This document shows positions 1 to 13,459 of a stretch of DNA of 64,000 nucleotides, piece after piece. The position numbers and the translations under genes were made by a program. Origin of the DNA: Ceraceosorus guamensis (Eukaryota; Basidiomycota; Exobasidiomycetes; Ceraceosorales; Ceraceosoraceae); the NCBI RefSeq assembly GCF_003144195.1, contig NW_020290047.1, positions 1 to 64,000 on the forward strand, written 5' to 3'. Position 1 is the stretch's first letter, and each line of letters begins with the position of its first letter. The notes beneath the pieces are model-generated. The model searched no databases. It was given only the letters and a program-made list of their open reading frames with translations, and was not told the DNA's origin.

Positions 1-512
1 AATCGCGACACCTCGCTGCTGGAAAGACCACACGCGGCGCAAGTCTCCTTGCTAGCACTTGCTCGTTCTGCCTTCCCTACTTACCCTGTATCCTACCGCA
101 TCAGGTCCACTTGCTGTCATCTTTCATTTATTCCTCACCTTTTGGGTTGTACACTTCAATACATCGGTGTCTCGACTTTGCAGCATCGCACAAGCAAAGC
201 GCATCTGCTTCGTTCGCCACTTGCGCGCTCACGACCCTTTCCTGTCGGACCGTCTAGCACATCTCATTTGCGTTGCTTTGCCAAGCTGCAGCGTGAAAGC
301 AGCGGCTATCAACGTGCTCGGGTATGTGCTGCGTCTGGCGTGAGCGAACGGGAGAAAGCAAGTCTGGGCACCATGACCGCTAGCTCGAATGAAAGAGGAT
401 AGTGATGCAGCGGCATGCGTCTTGTCGTCCGGCACGTAAATGATGCGCGCAAGAGGCAGAGGTAGGCTAGAAAGCTACGAGCGCAGCGCGATGAGGCGGG
501 GCGCGCGTCGAC
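1..512. other. Left-edge region without a supported gene
   Basis: No conserved coding sequence is visible. A 117-codon open frame (49-402, plus) has no recognisable domain and low-quality composition, so it is not called. The part nearest 513 should be the 3' untranslated region of the velvet gene. Confidence 0.5.
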
Positions 513-2323
513 TCATTTCCGGCCCTGATTCCTGATGGGAACAGCCACACCTTGGGCTGCCAGACACTTTGCCAGCTCGGTGGACTCTGGAGGGCCCGAG
601 GATACGGAGATTAGAAAGAGTGTCGGGTGGACAGAGCCAGACTGAAGGTGACTCACCGCCAATGCCCGGATATGTTCTGGGACTATGAATCTGGAAGGGA
701 TCCGAGGTCACTTCTGCGACTACACGACCTGCAGGTCCTGAGCCACCAGACTCCCACCTGTGAAACAGCGCGCGACGGTATCAGCTCGCTGTCAAAGCAC
801 AAGAGCGTCGAGTCCTTGGCTTCACTCACGTTGGACCGCCAAGTCGGAGCAACGAGAAGTGCAGTGAAGCCATGGATTCGACGCGGACGCTGAGATCCGG
901 AAAGAGGAAGAAGCACGCTCTTTCGCCATCGAGATCCTTGACGATATGTCCGCTGGAGGCAAGCTTTCCTTCCAAAAGGCGACTTTGAGGCATAGTGGCA
1001 CTCGGATTGGCGCTGGAAGACACCAATTCGTCCTTGTGAGCTACATCGGTGATGAGGCTGACCTGCATCAGCAAGTCAGGACTGGTTTGCGCACTAGAGG
1101 ATCAACAGGTGCACGAGTCAGCGCAGTGCGAGGGCAATGATGAGCACATGTTGGGCTATGAGCAGCAGCACGCACAACCAGTCGATCTCTCCATTACGAT
1201 CTCGAATGGTTAGCTCGACGATCGGCAGGGGGTCGAGTGGTCTGCGCTCTCGCGAGCGAAAGCCAAACATGCGACCATGTGTAGGCTGCTGTCGTATGTG
1301 CAGACGGTAAGACCTATATCGAGCCGAGAACCAGCGACGTGTGGTCAGCGCTGGATACGGCAAGCTCAAGAGGTTTGTTCAAGAAGATGCTCACCTAGGC
1401 TCTAGATCCGGATCCATCAGCGGCAAGCTAGTCAGAGTTGGTGGCGCCGCCTCGGGAGCGGGCGGTATACCGTGATGAGAAGCATCATGGACGGTTCCAG
1501 AGGGGCCATACCAAGGTCCTATTCCTTCTACCTGGGTAGTGTTAGATCGTCGTCTAATCACAGGTCGATCGACTGCTCGAGCGCTCGCTACCTGCTGATG
1601 TGCGTTTGACTGACCGAATGGCGAGGTGTCAAAGGGTTGTCGCGGGCCAGGAACATCAAACGGCCGTCGACCAGAGGAGCTGGGTCCGGCATCGATTGGA
1701 GCCGCACCAGCGCTTTGTGTAAACGCCAGAGACGAAGACCCAGGGGTCGTGGAGGATGATGCACCTGGAGCAAAGGCAAACGCACGCGATGGGGACCCTC
1801 CCAGATTCGATCTGGCACTTGGAGGGACTGCTGGCACACTTCCTGTTGCCGGTGGATACGATGGCTTCGCATAGCTGCTGCTAGTGACACGAGCGGTGGG
1901 CCGGTCGTAGGTAAGACCCCAGTCTTGTGGTACTGGAGGCAAGCGTGCGTCCACGGCGATACCAGAGCTCGAGTGCGGCCTTCTAACATCGCCAAAGCGA
2001 TCGTCGGGATGTTGTCGAGGATGATGAGGGCGGGGAGCAATTGGTCGAGAAGAATTGGAGAAAGGAGGCGGGGGAGGCAGCGGCACCTCGAGCTGACTGC
2101 TAGTATTGGATCGGCGACGAGAAGAGAAACCAAAACTGTCGAAGCGACCTCTCAAAGCGCTTGTGGATGAGCTTGGGCGCTCATAGTTGTCGGACGGGGT
2201 GGACAAGTACGTATCTTCGTCATCCTCCGTTGGGGGTCGCTGAGGTAGATGTCTGGTCGACAAGACCGGGGGAGGAGGCCGCGCCTGGCGGCCATCAGTG
2301 GTATCTCTAGGGTCACGATACAT
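513..2323 (-). CDS. Velvet-domain transcriptional regulator (5 exons)
   Basis: Velvet proteins are fungal DNA-binding regulators with an NF-kappaB-like fold that control development, sporulation and secondary metabolism. Proposed exons: 2323-1395, 1313-1176, 1093-830, 757-657, 586-513, giving 501 residues in frame. Residues 1-310 are disordered and rich in Ser and Pro. The velvet domain fills the C-terminal 190 residues: it opens with SYRLHIRQQPTHGRMFGF, followed by RRPLDPLPIVELTIRD, then KDLDGERACFFLFPDLSVRV, then EVTSDPFQIHSPRTYPGIG, and ends ESTELAKCLAAQGVAVPIRN. All introns use GT-AG; donors are GTGAGC, GTGCGT, GTGAGT and GTGAGT. An alternative donor for intron 2 (GTTGTG, three bases earlier) would change one or two residues. 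The C-terminal position of the domain behind a long disordered arm resembles VelB-like more than VosA- or VeA-like proteins, but the class is not certain. The ATG at 2323 is the first in frame. Confidence 0.93.
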
Positions 2324-5300
2324 TGAGGTGGTGGTGAAGAGATGAATATCTGTGCGTCTGATTGTAAGTAAAGGTCAAGGACGATCGAGCGCTGTGAGAG
2401 ACGAGAGCTGAAGATGACGCATTGAGATGGAACACGACAGGAGCGAATGGGAAAGTTCGGTACGAATTGTTGGGCATATATACGGCCACCGGGCGACGAC
2501 CAGGTAGTAATCGCTTGGGCGAGCAGAGCAAGTCGAATGCAGCACCAAGCTGGTCGGCGGTCACGAATATCGGCGCGTACACAACAGCGCCACGCTCGAG
2601 ACCTCTGTCCAGCTGGGGTGACGAACGGACTGAGCTCCGTTTGCCGTTGCACAATGGTGGTCTTGGGCGGCAGAACGCCTCGGTATCGTGGAAGGTCCGA
2701 CTGTTTGGACTTGAAGAATCTGGCTGGGTGCGGGCAGGATAGCGGTACGAGACGCGTGGTGAAAGTCACCGTGCAGATGTTCAACGGGCGTGTGCCTCAT
2801 CAGCCCTCAAAGTACAATGGAGAGAATCTGTACCGCGCTGCAGCTCTAAAGGTCGGGAATTTCGAGGTTCTACTTGTGCTCACTCGTTCGTGGACAGGCA
2901 CGGGTCTCTTCTGCTTTCAAGAGGGCGAGTGGGTCTTTGAGCAGGTTGTATACGGCATCGCAAAAGTGTGCGGCCAGAGTTACAGTCGCTTTGGAGCAAC
3001 CTCGTGCTAAGCAAGCACTCCGCATGCATACTGTGGCAAGCGAATTCGGACTGCTCAGGTAGCGGCTGCTAGCAGCGAGCAAGGGCAGATCGAAGCTAAG
3101 CAGCGTACAGCAGAGCAGTCTCGGGTCAATGGAGAGTCAGGAGTGTTCGTTCGCATTGCGACATCAGATGTCAAGGCGTTTTCACCCGACCTGCTGCAGC
3201 AATTGGCCGCAACTTGATTGCGCTACTGATGCAGCTTGCGCTGGTGTGGCGTCGGCGCACAACGGTCTGTTCGCGGTGCATGCTGGTGAGAAAGTGTGGT
3301 GGAGGAGTCTCATGCGCTCCCCATCGCACGATCTGGAGTGCGCACTGCACCAGGGCCGGGCGACCATGAGGAGCGCCGAACATGTGCGCGAAGAAAGTCA
3401 TGCTATAGCTGTGGGTCACTCGCATCGTGGCGCCGTGAATGAACACGGTCTAGCGCCGCTGGAGTCGAGGCGCAAAGTCCGCTGCGTTGGCCGCCAAGGC
3501 AGCCATCCAACTAGTCGCTATACGTTGTAGAATCTGAATCTCGCGTAAGATTGATTTCCGCCGCTTGATTGAGCACACTGGCTGAATCAGCAGTTAAGGA
3601 CGGTTCTGCCCGCACTTCTCTTGATCGCACTCTCGTGATACATCGGAGCAAAGCTACCGCTCTTCTGCATTCGCGCAGGTGTCTGTCTGCCTTGGAGGAC
3701 GCAACGCGCTACCATAGCGTCCAAGACGACGTGAGACGAGGTCCTGTAGCCGAGTTAGCCGACGTGACCCGATCAGCATCAATGCGCCCGACTTGCGTTC
3801 GCGCGCGTGGACGCAGGCAGGAGTCAGCCTCACGAATCACACATAGGAAGGCGACCGACGGACGCACTCAAACTACTATAGTCACTACTCTCCTACTACA
3901 CTACACTCTGACTCCACTTTTGGGTGTGACTTAGACGTACCACAAGCTGCATGATTGCTCTGCGGAACGGTACCACCGCACACTCGTGACTGCTGCTAAA
4001 CCAAGTGTCAGTCTCGGAAGGTGAGACGAAGAGACAGGCTTGGCATCAGACCATATGCAATCACGAGGTTACCGCATGCACACGTTCTACGTTGGCCCGT
4101 CTCATTCAATCGTGAATGTCGCTGCAAGCGATACGAAGGCAGGGCACGTCCGCCACTTCCATTTTGGTCGACCTCTGCGAGAGTTCTGTCAGATTCAATA
4201 AGTGAGATGCTGCAGACGTCAATCACGAATAAGCACAACAAGGAACACAGATTCGTCCGTCCATCCCGTGAGCCGCCTTGAGCAAGGACGATGCTGCAAG
4301 TAGCGTACAGCAGTGCTCTCACATGCACGAAGTTGCATCAGTGTAGATTTGAATCGCTGGGCATCGGGGCAGGAAAGCACACGGGAGCAAAGTCATGCAT
4401 GAAGATGTCTTAGGTGTGGGCGCCGCCCCTCCAGCAGCGGCAAGCCATGCAGCAGCAGGCAGGGGTCGAAGTTGCTGGAGGAGCAAGGTGAAGCAACGGC
4501 ATGGCTCAATTGCAGCCAGCATATGCAACCCTGCATGCATGCAGTTGCCTGACGGGCAAAGGGCAAGGAACTGATATGCCCGTCGACCAGACCACTCCGA
4601 AAACCGCATCTCCGCGGCTTCCAGGCTCGACTCCTTTGCAGATGTTGTACGTACGACTTGCAACCTTTCAAATTCGCATCGCTTGGCTTAGGAGGTGCCA
4701 CGGCTTCATTGTTCCAGCGTACCGAACTGTCGGTTCTGACTAGGTCCACTGCGATCGGCTAGGCGCTCTTACTTGCATGCCATGACCGTCATCTCGGGAT
4801 TAATCATTTCTAGTGTGCCAGGCCGTGCGGCAGCAAAAGAGCGATCAAGAAAGCCGCCTCCGGCAATCACGCCAATCTGCTTCGTAATCAGCTGGACGTG
4901 CCGCTATACTGATCTGGTCAGGCAGGCACCTATCGAGCGGCTAATCGGCTCGCAAGTCACAGCTGAGCGCTGCTGCTGTGAGAGTACCGACAGGTGCATG
5001 AGTGCGGACAATTCCTGCAGGTGGCACAAGACACCGTGCAGCAAAGCACAGGCTTTGTGAGTCATAGACAGACTCTTTCAAGTCGATGTATTGTGAAATA
5101 ATAACCTTTCGTCGAGGCGTTCCGTCTCTCGGCGCTGACAGGACTGACGGAACAGTTCAGACTTGCGTAGGTCCATGGAACACCGCGGTCGACCCACCGA
5201 AAGTGCTGACATTGAAGTAGTAGTCACCAGTGCAGCAGAGTCAGACGTGAGAATCGCAAGCGTGCAGCTTGCTGCTGTACAGCGCCTGCACTTGACTGAG

Positions 5301-7439
5301 CGCCCCGATTGCTGCTGCGATCCCTGTTGCGAGACGCACTCTTCTGACTCGATACATATCATATGAGGACAGATTTGTAGCGACGTTACACGAATACATC
5401 ACATCACATCACACACGGCGGCAAGGATAGCCGACCTGCATCTCCGCTGCAGACCTTGGCGCAGTGCAACACATGGTGCAGAGCTCGGAGAATGAGGAGC
5501 CCGGCTGCCTCGAGATATTTCGGGATGTCCTTTGTCCTACCCTTGCAGCTTGACCTCGTGATCGTGGCGGTGTCGTGACCAAAGTATATACGCACGCTGA
5601 CGTTTGGCAAGTGCTTCTCGCGATTGTTCCGAAACAATCTTGAATGAGTAGTCAGCAGAGTAGCCAGAGCAAGATTTGACGTGGGGCTGTCCATTACTTA
5701 ATTGCAGCACTATAACACCGCGATGTTCAGCCAGTGCACGCGCACCGCGCGGGAGATATCCAAATTAATTGCGATTCACGGCGCATTTGTGGCGCGCGCA
5801 TGTTCCACATTGACCAATGTACGTGCAAGCCACACGTTGATTGCCCATGAGGTCAGTCGCCAGCAGCATTCGAACGTGATGCTCACGCACCGGGCCATGT
5901 CTATCCGCGGGTCTTGAGCCTGCTGTCGTGTCGTGACCCCCACTTGACAAATGACTGAGGCATATGATGGCACATGTTCGCCGACAGAAGCCGCGCACTA
6001 ATTCTTGTATCAAGCGCCAGCATCTGCCGGAGATCTGGCTTGGCATCGGCAATTGCGCGGCAAGAGGAAAGATTAGCGCGTTGCGAGATTTTGTCGATAC
6101 TGAGTGACTGGCGATTGATTGCAGTGCCAAATCATCTGGCGTGCCAATCACGATTCGTTGTGGTTTCGAGAGATGAAATTGACACCTCACAAGCCGTCTC
6201 AAAGTGCTCTTCTCAATCACTATCGCGTGGAAAAAAGTAGCTGCGCGCCATTCTTGATTGTGGAATTGGGTGAGCATGCTTCACAGCTATTCTGATCAGG
6301 CCAGGCAGGCACAGGCACTCCAGAGTTCTTTGAGTAAAAATTGGAAGCAGCGACTCGCGATCGGCATGCGATTCGACATTTCTCATAGCCAAGAAGAGCT
6401 ACAGCTTGGTCCAGCTCCGCGGGTCTAGGCGCAATCGAAAAGTGTCACGCCGTCTTTGCACGACTTCGGAGTTTGAGATTGAGGCCCAGGCTTGGTCAGA
6501 TTACGTACTCCGATCAGCAAGCTGCGGTACCCGATGTGAATCTTGGGCCCGCTTCTGATGACCTTGTTTCCCTCGTCAGCAATAAGGGACGCGTTTGATT
6601 TCCGCCATGCGCTTATTCCCACACGTGAAATACCTTCTCCATGCGTCCGCGCACCCACAGCCGCCGACAATTTCATCTCCGCGCGCTGCGTGAATGAATA
6701 AATGACCTATACGCGATGCTGTGCGCCGGATTAAAGGCGCAAGATTGACCGGAAAAACAGGTCGGAGCTTGTCGGCGCGAGCCTGGCCGAGAATCATTCA
6801 ATCAAAGCGGCGCTTGATCCACGCGCGTGAAGTGAAGACGCGCAAGACCGCGGACGAATCTCGGGCTAACAGGGCGCGGGTGATCGAGCGAGTGGCATTG
6901 GATTCATCGGTCGCAAGAGAAGAGGCTAGCCTTTCTTGCCTCTCTACTCAAGACTACCAGCTTTGTACTCAAGACACTGGGCGGGTGGTAGACAATCTAG
7001 CCATGCCGTTGTGGTCAGACGGGATGCAGAACTGTCAAGAGACTGGATGACGATGGGCGGGCACTCAGTGCAAGGGGTGGCATGGCTCGAATCTAACGAA
7101 GCGTGCAAAACAATGGCAAGACCCACGAAGCGCGACAAGCAGCGAAAAAGCAGGAGTCACAAGCCCATGACAATATGAACCGCATGGCGTTTGGAGGAGC
7201 TTGTAAGCTGGCCCAGAGCCTTCGGATAGAGCTGGAACGGTCAGTCCATTCGCTTTCACACAGCCAAACAGTCGCTTGAAATTTGCATGCATATAGGCGA
7301 ACGAGACGAAAGAGGTCGCTTGGGATTGCTTTCTACTGAGTGACATGAGACGATGCTGCGCGCGAAGATAAAGAAGCTTGGTGACGCAAATGTGGAAGGA
7401 GAAGACCTAGTGGAGCATGTAACCAGGGCTCAGTAGCCC
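2324..7439. other. 5.1-kb gene-poor intergenic region
   Basis: No open frame here shows a recognisable domain. The longest (2447-3010 plus, 187 codons; 2152-2784 minus, 210 codons) lack conserved motifs and ordinary protein composition. The left part must hold the velvet promoter and 5' leader. The rest holds scattered short words of the TTCGTGATT and TGACTC type. No tRNA box pair or transposon ends were seen. An unannotated noncoding RNA cannot be excluded. Confidence 0.5.
2476..2481 (-). promoter_or_regulatory. Possible TATA element upstream of the velvet gene
   Basis: A TATATA core lies about 150 bases upstream of the velvet ATG on the minus strand. Position is compatible with a core promoter. 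No transcript data support it. Confidence 0.35.
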
Positions 7440-10400
7440 TCAAGCTTGCTTTTCGTCGGCAGGAATGACAATGTCATCTGTATAGGGCGGCAGCTCCTCG
7501 ACGGCGGCCTTGGCAGTACTTTCAGCTTCTGGGGGGTGTGAAAGAGTGATGCTTTGTGACATGGGATCTCCGAGCGGCAAAATAGCGTTGCCTTGCTTTG
7601 GCAGTGTCGACCCCCAATCGGCGCTCGGAGACGCGGGCGAGCTGTTCCGACTCGATGCAGGCTCATTGCTCCACGTGTCGTTGTCCAACGCTCGAGCCCA
7701 AGACCTATTTGCGCCGCCTTGAGACCACGGCTCGTACTCTGGCGCAGGAGGTGATGGAGTGCTGGGCTCAGATTTTCGCATGAAGCCGCCTTGCTGACCA
7801 CTGTAGGGCAGCGTAGAGTTGTTGTAAGACATTTCGTCATCGCTGTCGCTCCAATTATGTGGCTGTCTGCTAGGACCTGCCCGGGTTGAGCTCACAAGGG
7901 CGTCATCGTTTTCGTCTGCATGGACTTCCTCAACCGCCTCGCTTTGCGCGCGACTAGAAGCGATCTCGGTCTTTTCGCGCGACTTTCCGCCAATGGGTCT
8001 GGTGGTCCGTCTTCGATAGAACAACAAGTATGCGGCTTTTGTCTTGACAGACTCTGGGTCTGCGACAGGAGTGACGCTCGAATCGTCGAAGTAGTGCCAT
8101 TGACCATCGTCGGGATTCTTGGCGTAGGCAGTGTAGTGGCCACCTCCCAGACCACCAAAGTGATTGTCGACAGCGTAGAGATCGTATATGGGCGCGTCGG
8201 CTGCGACCGCATCGTCATTGGCATCGCTAGCCAGGCTTTCGATGCTCTCCGCCATGTTCATGACGCTCGGCACCTCTTCTCCCCGCGCCTCCAGATTGCG
8301 AACCGACATGGCGCCCTCTACTCGTTCGGTGAGGTCGAGACCCTGGATGGGAAAGTCAATGAGATTTTCAATCTTGTCGCGAGACTGCATTCGGCCTGCG
8401 CTAAATCGTTTCAGGTGCACCACCAGAATGTCCGGGACTTTCCAAAGGTCGAACTTCTTCGCGGCTTGGCGGAAGTCTTTGCACGAGGGGCAATACCACG
8501 GGTCTTCTGCGCCCAGCTTTTCTTCCTTTGTAAATTCATCGAGGCAGTCTTCGATCGTCACCAACTTGGGCTTTGAAGGACCGCCGTTGGCTCGAGCTGC
8601 CTCTCGTTCCGCCACGAGGTTGGGGTCCGTGAAGGTTTCGTGAGGTCCCCATGGGACCTTTTGATTGGACGTTTCCCCCGCAAAGACTGCGCGGTATGCT
8701 GCTTCGGGCCATGAGCACACGATTGCTCCACCTGTGTACACAAGGGGCCAAGTGGTCCCCTGCCTGTCAACTTCGTTTTCCGGATCCGGCTTGCGACTGG
8801 CGAACGGCGCGCCTCCGTCGCTTGCATCCTCCAAAGGAACGTCGCTGGCAGTGGGCACTCGCTCCGAGAGACGCTTGGCTCGGGCCTCGAGCTCTTCGCC
8901 ATCGTCCAGACTGCCAGGCTTCTTGGGCATCGGAGCATTGTCCTCCAGTCGATTTGAGAACGTCATCTTGAAGAGCCGCCGAGCGGGCCGCTGGGCATTG
9001 GGTGCGTCTTGGTCTGAAGCCTGTGTGACTTCAGCGCTTGTCGACGAATCAGGCACCATCCTAACTCCATCAGAAGTAATCTCTGCCACTTGATCTGGAG
9101 GGTCTTGTCGCGACAAGGAAAGATCGACATGCTGCACAACGTCATGCTCTGCGTTTGACATTTGCTGTTCATGCAAGTCCGAAGGGCTGGCTTCTTCAGC
9201 ATCGCGCTTCGCTGTCACAGCATCTCGGCTGCCCGAGGATCTCATGTGAGCCTCCAAGGTATCTCTTCCTTCTGGTGTGGCATACGTGCAATACTGATCC
9301 AGGATTGCGTCCCGAATGAAGTCGGCGTCGTTCGCGTGAGCTTTCGGGATGGTGACAAAGAGCGGCAAGCCCACAGCATCTGGATATCTCGCCCTGCCGC
9401 TCGAGGACGCTACACCAAAGACGGGGAGGGTGGCGTACTCTTCTTGCGGAGCCGGACCCGCCTCCTTGCTTTTGTTCCAACCTGCATTACCAGATTCGAG
9501 CGCCTCTCGCGTCGGATGCTTGAATTCAGCCCCAAGCTCGTAGAATGTCATGAAGTCGTTATCTGTGATGCTGCTCAGTGGTGTGTAGTCCGGAATGAAG
9601 TTGAAGATTTGCTGGTTGAAAATGTCCACGCAGAACAGCTGAGGGGCCAAGAAAGGGGAGAGGGAAGGGGAAGAGCAGCAAGCGCAGGTTGGCTCTCTCA
9701 GCAAGCTTGCCCAAGTATACAGGACGACTCAGACCAGACCAAACTCACCCGCTTCGTATCCAAGCCAAGCCATTCGGCCAGCTTTGTTTTCGTCTGGCCA
9801 AATGTCAATTCTGCAGGACCAGCAACCTCGACCTGATCGAAAGAAGAGATCATGGAAAAGACAAGAGTATGAGCGCACAATCCGGACAAGCAGCATGTCA
9901 CCACCACTGTCCAGCTCACCTCATACGTCGGCCGAGTGCTCGCGAAGGGCCGAACAAAGACTTTGCGGATAATCTTTTTCCGGTTCGGAATGGGAAGGGT
10001 TAGGTACATGAACGGGTCGAACTTGATAGAGACCTGGGAAGGGGGATGGGGAAAAGGATGCGGCCTAGCTCAGCACAAAGCGCTCTACGCGGATCAAAAG
10101 CTTGCAAACCACGCAAATCAACGCACCTTGCTGCACTCTGGGCAGACGAGCGTGCTCTTGTATTGACCCTGGAACAAGTCCACGATGACCGAGTCGTTTC
10201 GCATCTTGTATATCTCCCACTGTCTCTTTGCGAAAGCGATCATGGCCTTTTCATCTCCACCTTCCCAATCTGGCGCCTCAATGTAAGGCTTCTTCTTGAC
10301 TCTATTGAGATCTTCGTGCAACCCGTCGAGCAAAAAGGCCAACAGCTCCTGCGTGTCTTGCTGAGCAAAGCCAGAGAATTGCGGCGCAAATCTGGCCAAT

Positions 10401-12553
10401 GTTTGTTTGAATTCGCGGGGGTGGACGGCAGATCCTCGAGAGCTGGACCACAGTTTGAGCAATAATTCTCCAAAGGCTCGCGCTACCGCACCTCCCATGC
10501 CGAGGGGATTGTCCGTGTTGATCTCTTCCTTGTACACTCCTCGGACAAAATACTCCTTCAGCTCCTTCGTGTTGGACATGCATTGCAGCGCCGATGCCAT
10601 AAAGCAGGTGTTGCCCAGATTGTAAAGACCCGTGAGACCATAAGAGCCGATTCCCGCCGCATTTGCTCTGTCTTGAGCCGTCTGCGATCGAGTTACGCGC
10701 CCAGCTGAGCTCGTAGGTCGAGGAGGCGGCGCAGGCGGAGCAGAGGTGTTGCTTGTGGATGCAGCAGCCGCACCAGAAGTAGAGAACTGACCGAATCTCT
10801 GCGAAAGGTAATCCTGATTGGGCTGTTGGGCAAAGATATTCTTGACCGAAGGAGCAACAGCCACCGGAACTCCGTCTGCGCCGAAATGCCAGGCACCTCG
10901 CTCCGACTGCGACTCGACCGCGAGGTGGATGACAGGCTCGTCCAGTTGCAGCTCCGCTAGACTGAGCCGTGTGCGAGTCTGAGCGTCTTCAGATGCGCGC
11001 ACTAGCTCCACGCCTGGCGTCTTCAATGTCTCGGCATCGACCAGCACCGGCTCAGTTGTCTGCGCATTGCCGAACGCACTAGCAGGGATGCGCCAAAAGC
11101 GGACAGCATGATCGGGCAAGTTTTCGCTCAAGAAGGCTCGCTTTGCTGCAAATTTGAGCTGACTGACGTTGGACGTCACGGACAAGGTGATCTTGACGGG
11201 CGGGCGAGCTGAGCTCTGCAAGGTTGCCGGAGTGGCGAGGCGATATAGGTACAGGCGCGGGGGGTATAGCTCTATGCGCAGCTCTGAAGCAGCCCCTTTG
11301 ATCACTTCTCGTACGACTTGCGGTCCTGCTTCTCCATATCTGATTGCGCAATTTCGAAACAGGGTTCGGTGAGGAGCAGATTGAGCGAGCTAACCGGCAG
11401 ACTGCACTCACAAGGTGGATAGAGATGCGTAGGCAGTCTCGGGCAAAAGCACAAAATCGCTTCCCTCAAAGAGCTGCAGCTTCAATTCCTCCTCAATGTC
11501 CATCAATGAGCGAGCAGAGATAGGACCCGGCTTGGCGCTCGCACGAGACGAGTCGATCGCTTCTCCTAGAGGCTGAGCGGGTGCACTGCTTTCTGCAGAG
11601 CAATATGCCTGCCAAGCAGCCCACCAAGCAGCATCGATCAGATACCATCTCTGACCCTCCGCTAAGGGCTCTTCGACCAACTTTTTTATTTTCCTCAACT
11701 CTTCCGCGCATGTACCTTCTGCTGGCGTGCCGGGCTCTGCAGGAGTGTGACAGCTGACGCTTTGCTGCATGGCATCGGTGTAGGTGGGAAGCGAACCCTC
11801 AATGGTCGGATGTGTGCTGCGAGGTTGTGCACTTGGGGCTGCGAGGGGTGCGCTTTGATCGTCAGCCATTTCGACGTCCTGACTGGTAAGGTGAGCGCGC
11901 GAAGGTTGATCGTCCGGTGACATGCGAGACGCCAAATTGGAGCTTCTAGTGGAGGAATGAAACGGGGAAGTAGATGCTGGTGAAGGAGCAAAGGAGCCGA
12001 TGGATTGCTTGGCGAAGCCGACCCGAAGCGGGGTTGGTAGTCTGGTTCGAGCAGCCGTACCGCTCGTAATGCTATTCCCTTCCGAATCTGCGAAATCGGA
12101 TCCTGCACCAGCTTCGGTTTCTCCTTCTGCCTCCAACTCTTCAGTTGTTGCAGGGCTCGCCGTTCTGGCTCGCTTGTAATTGCTACCTCCACTCCTGCGC
12201 GGTACCAAATCCAGCTGATCGTCCGAGCTGAACACTGCCAGATCGCTGCTGCTGCTCGCACGAGCCGTATTCGCTGCCAATGCCAAGTCAGGGTTGTAAT
12301 CGGATCGAAAGGGGATACCTGGCCGACCTGGACTCAATGGACAAGGTCTTCGTGCAGAGGTGCGGGGACTGTCCGGAGTTGCGCAGTCCGAGGACTCAGG
12401 AGTGTGCTGAAGAGGTTGATGTTGCGTGAAGGAAGATTGCGGACGAAGTGTATGTGCATTGAGCGTCGAGTCGACAGTCTGGTGCTGGTGGGCTTTGCTG
12501 CTGCTTCCGCGCTGGTGAGCCTGCTCTGACTGTGATGTGGAGTCGGATGGCAT
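7440..12553 (-). CDS. USP-family ubiquitin carboxyl-terminal hydrolase, Ubp12/USP15-like (5 exons)
   Basis: Cysteine protease that removes ubiquitin from proteins. Proposed exons: 12553-11412, 11339-10127, 10033-9920, 9832-9749, 9638-7440; 1583 residues. Residues 1-280 are disordered. A DUSP-like domain follows at about 285-380 ([16 protein letters not shown]), then a ubiquitin-like stretch ([20 protein letters not shown]). The Cys box [17 protein letters not shown] puts the catalytic Cys near residue 626. Zinc-finger CxxC pairs are at VCPEC (end of exon 2) and WYCPSC (about 1233). The His box [20 protein letters not shown] places the catalytic His near 1352, followed by [10 protein letters not shown]. 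The catalytic domain is interrupted by about 370 low-complexity residues, as in USP4/11/15 and yeast Ubp12. The tail (about 1400-1583) is disordered. The ATG at 12553 is the first in frame. Which of the Ubp12/USP15 subgroup it matches needs a phylogeny. Confidence 0.95.
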
Positions 12554-12891
12554 GAGGCGAACGGGTGAGATGATTAGGTGAGCAGTGACGTCGTTGCAGA
12601 GCTATCACGGGAGTGAGTGATGCCCCGCTTGGATGCCCTAAGGTATGATAGCAGGCTCGTAAAGTCACGAACGATGAGAGTCAAGTGGTGTTTTGCGCGG
12701 TATGGAACGTGCTCTGCTGCTGTGCTCGAAATGACGTCGTCGGCGTAAAGACACGAGCGTCGTCCACAGACGGCAACAGAATGGGGCACGCCTGGGCCGG
12801 TGTTGAATGTGAATGAATGAGGGGGAGCAGCGGAGACGAGCAGCGGGGTCACACAAGTCGATCGCGAAGCACACGACCGCAACTCGTCATG

Positions 12892-12935
12892 GGCGTGCGT
12901 GCGTGCGTGTGTGCGTGTGTGCGTGTGTGCGTGCA
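12892..12935. repeat. GTGC/GTGT microsatellite
   Basis: Alternating purine-pyrimidine tract built from GCGT and GTGT units, about 44 bases long, in the 5' region of the USP gene. Such tracts can form left-handed DNA; no function is shown. Confidence 0.8.
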
Positions 12936-13425
12936 CGCTTGTACCAACGCGCGGCCGTGGATGATCGAATCGCGATTTGTGCTCTGAGCTTATTCCTCTT
13001 TGCGCCAAAAAAAGAAATCGAAAGCAGAAATTGTGAATAATCAGCAGGAAGACACGAATTAATAATCTGAATGACGAATCTTGAATGGCGATCCGCTTGA
13101 ATGCGAACGAGCGACGCTGCATCCCCATTCGTGATTTCATGCCCGCCTCCACGGCGAGCCAAGCTTGCGCATACACGCATGTGAATAGGCGAATGGTAGC
13201 CAAGCAAGCATGAAAATAAAATATAGATCAACTTCGCAGCGAAAGGCGCATTCCATCGCTTACAACAGCCACACTCGCGGGTCTGAATGGATCACGAGGC
13301 ACGAATGCTACAGAACATGAAGTGTGGATGGGCAGGACTTGAAAGGATCCCTGAGATGGGGGCTGATCAAGCACTCGAATCTGCGACGAGCCGGCAACCT
13401 CTGTTCAGAGGTGTGTGAGTGTGGG

Positions 13426-13456
13426 TGGATGGATGGATGGATGGATGGATGGATGG
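13426..13456. repeat. (TGGA)n tetranucleotide repeat
   Basis: Seven to eight uninterrupted TGGA units, immediately left of an inverted repeat. Confidence 0.9.
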
Positions 13457-13459
13457 AAA

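Noticed and set aside
1175-1180. Alternative donor GTTGTG in velvet intron 2
   Set aside because: GTGCGT three bases later is a better donor and keeps the same reading phase; either gives an intact protein.
2447-3010. 187-codon plus-strand frame upstream of the velvet gene
   Set aside because: No recognisable domain, ordinary length for chance frames in this composition, and it overlaps the probable velvet promoter.
7920-8576. 218-codon plus-strand frame
   Set aside because: Antisense shadow of exon 5 of the deubiquitinase, which shows clear catalytic and zinc-finger motifs.
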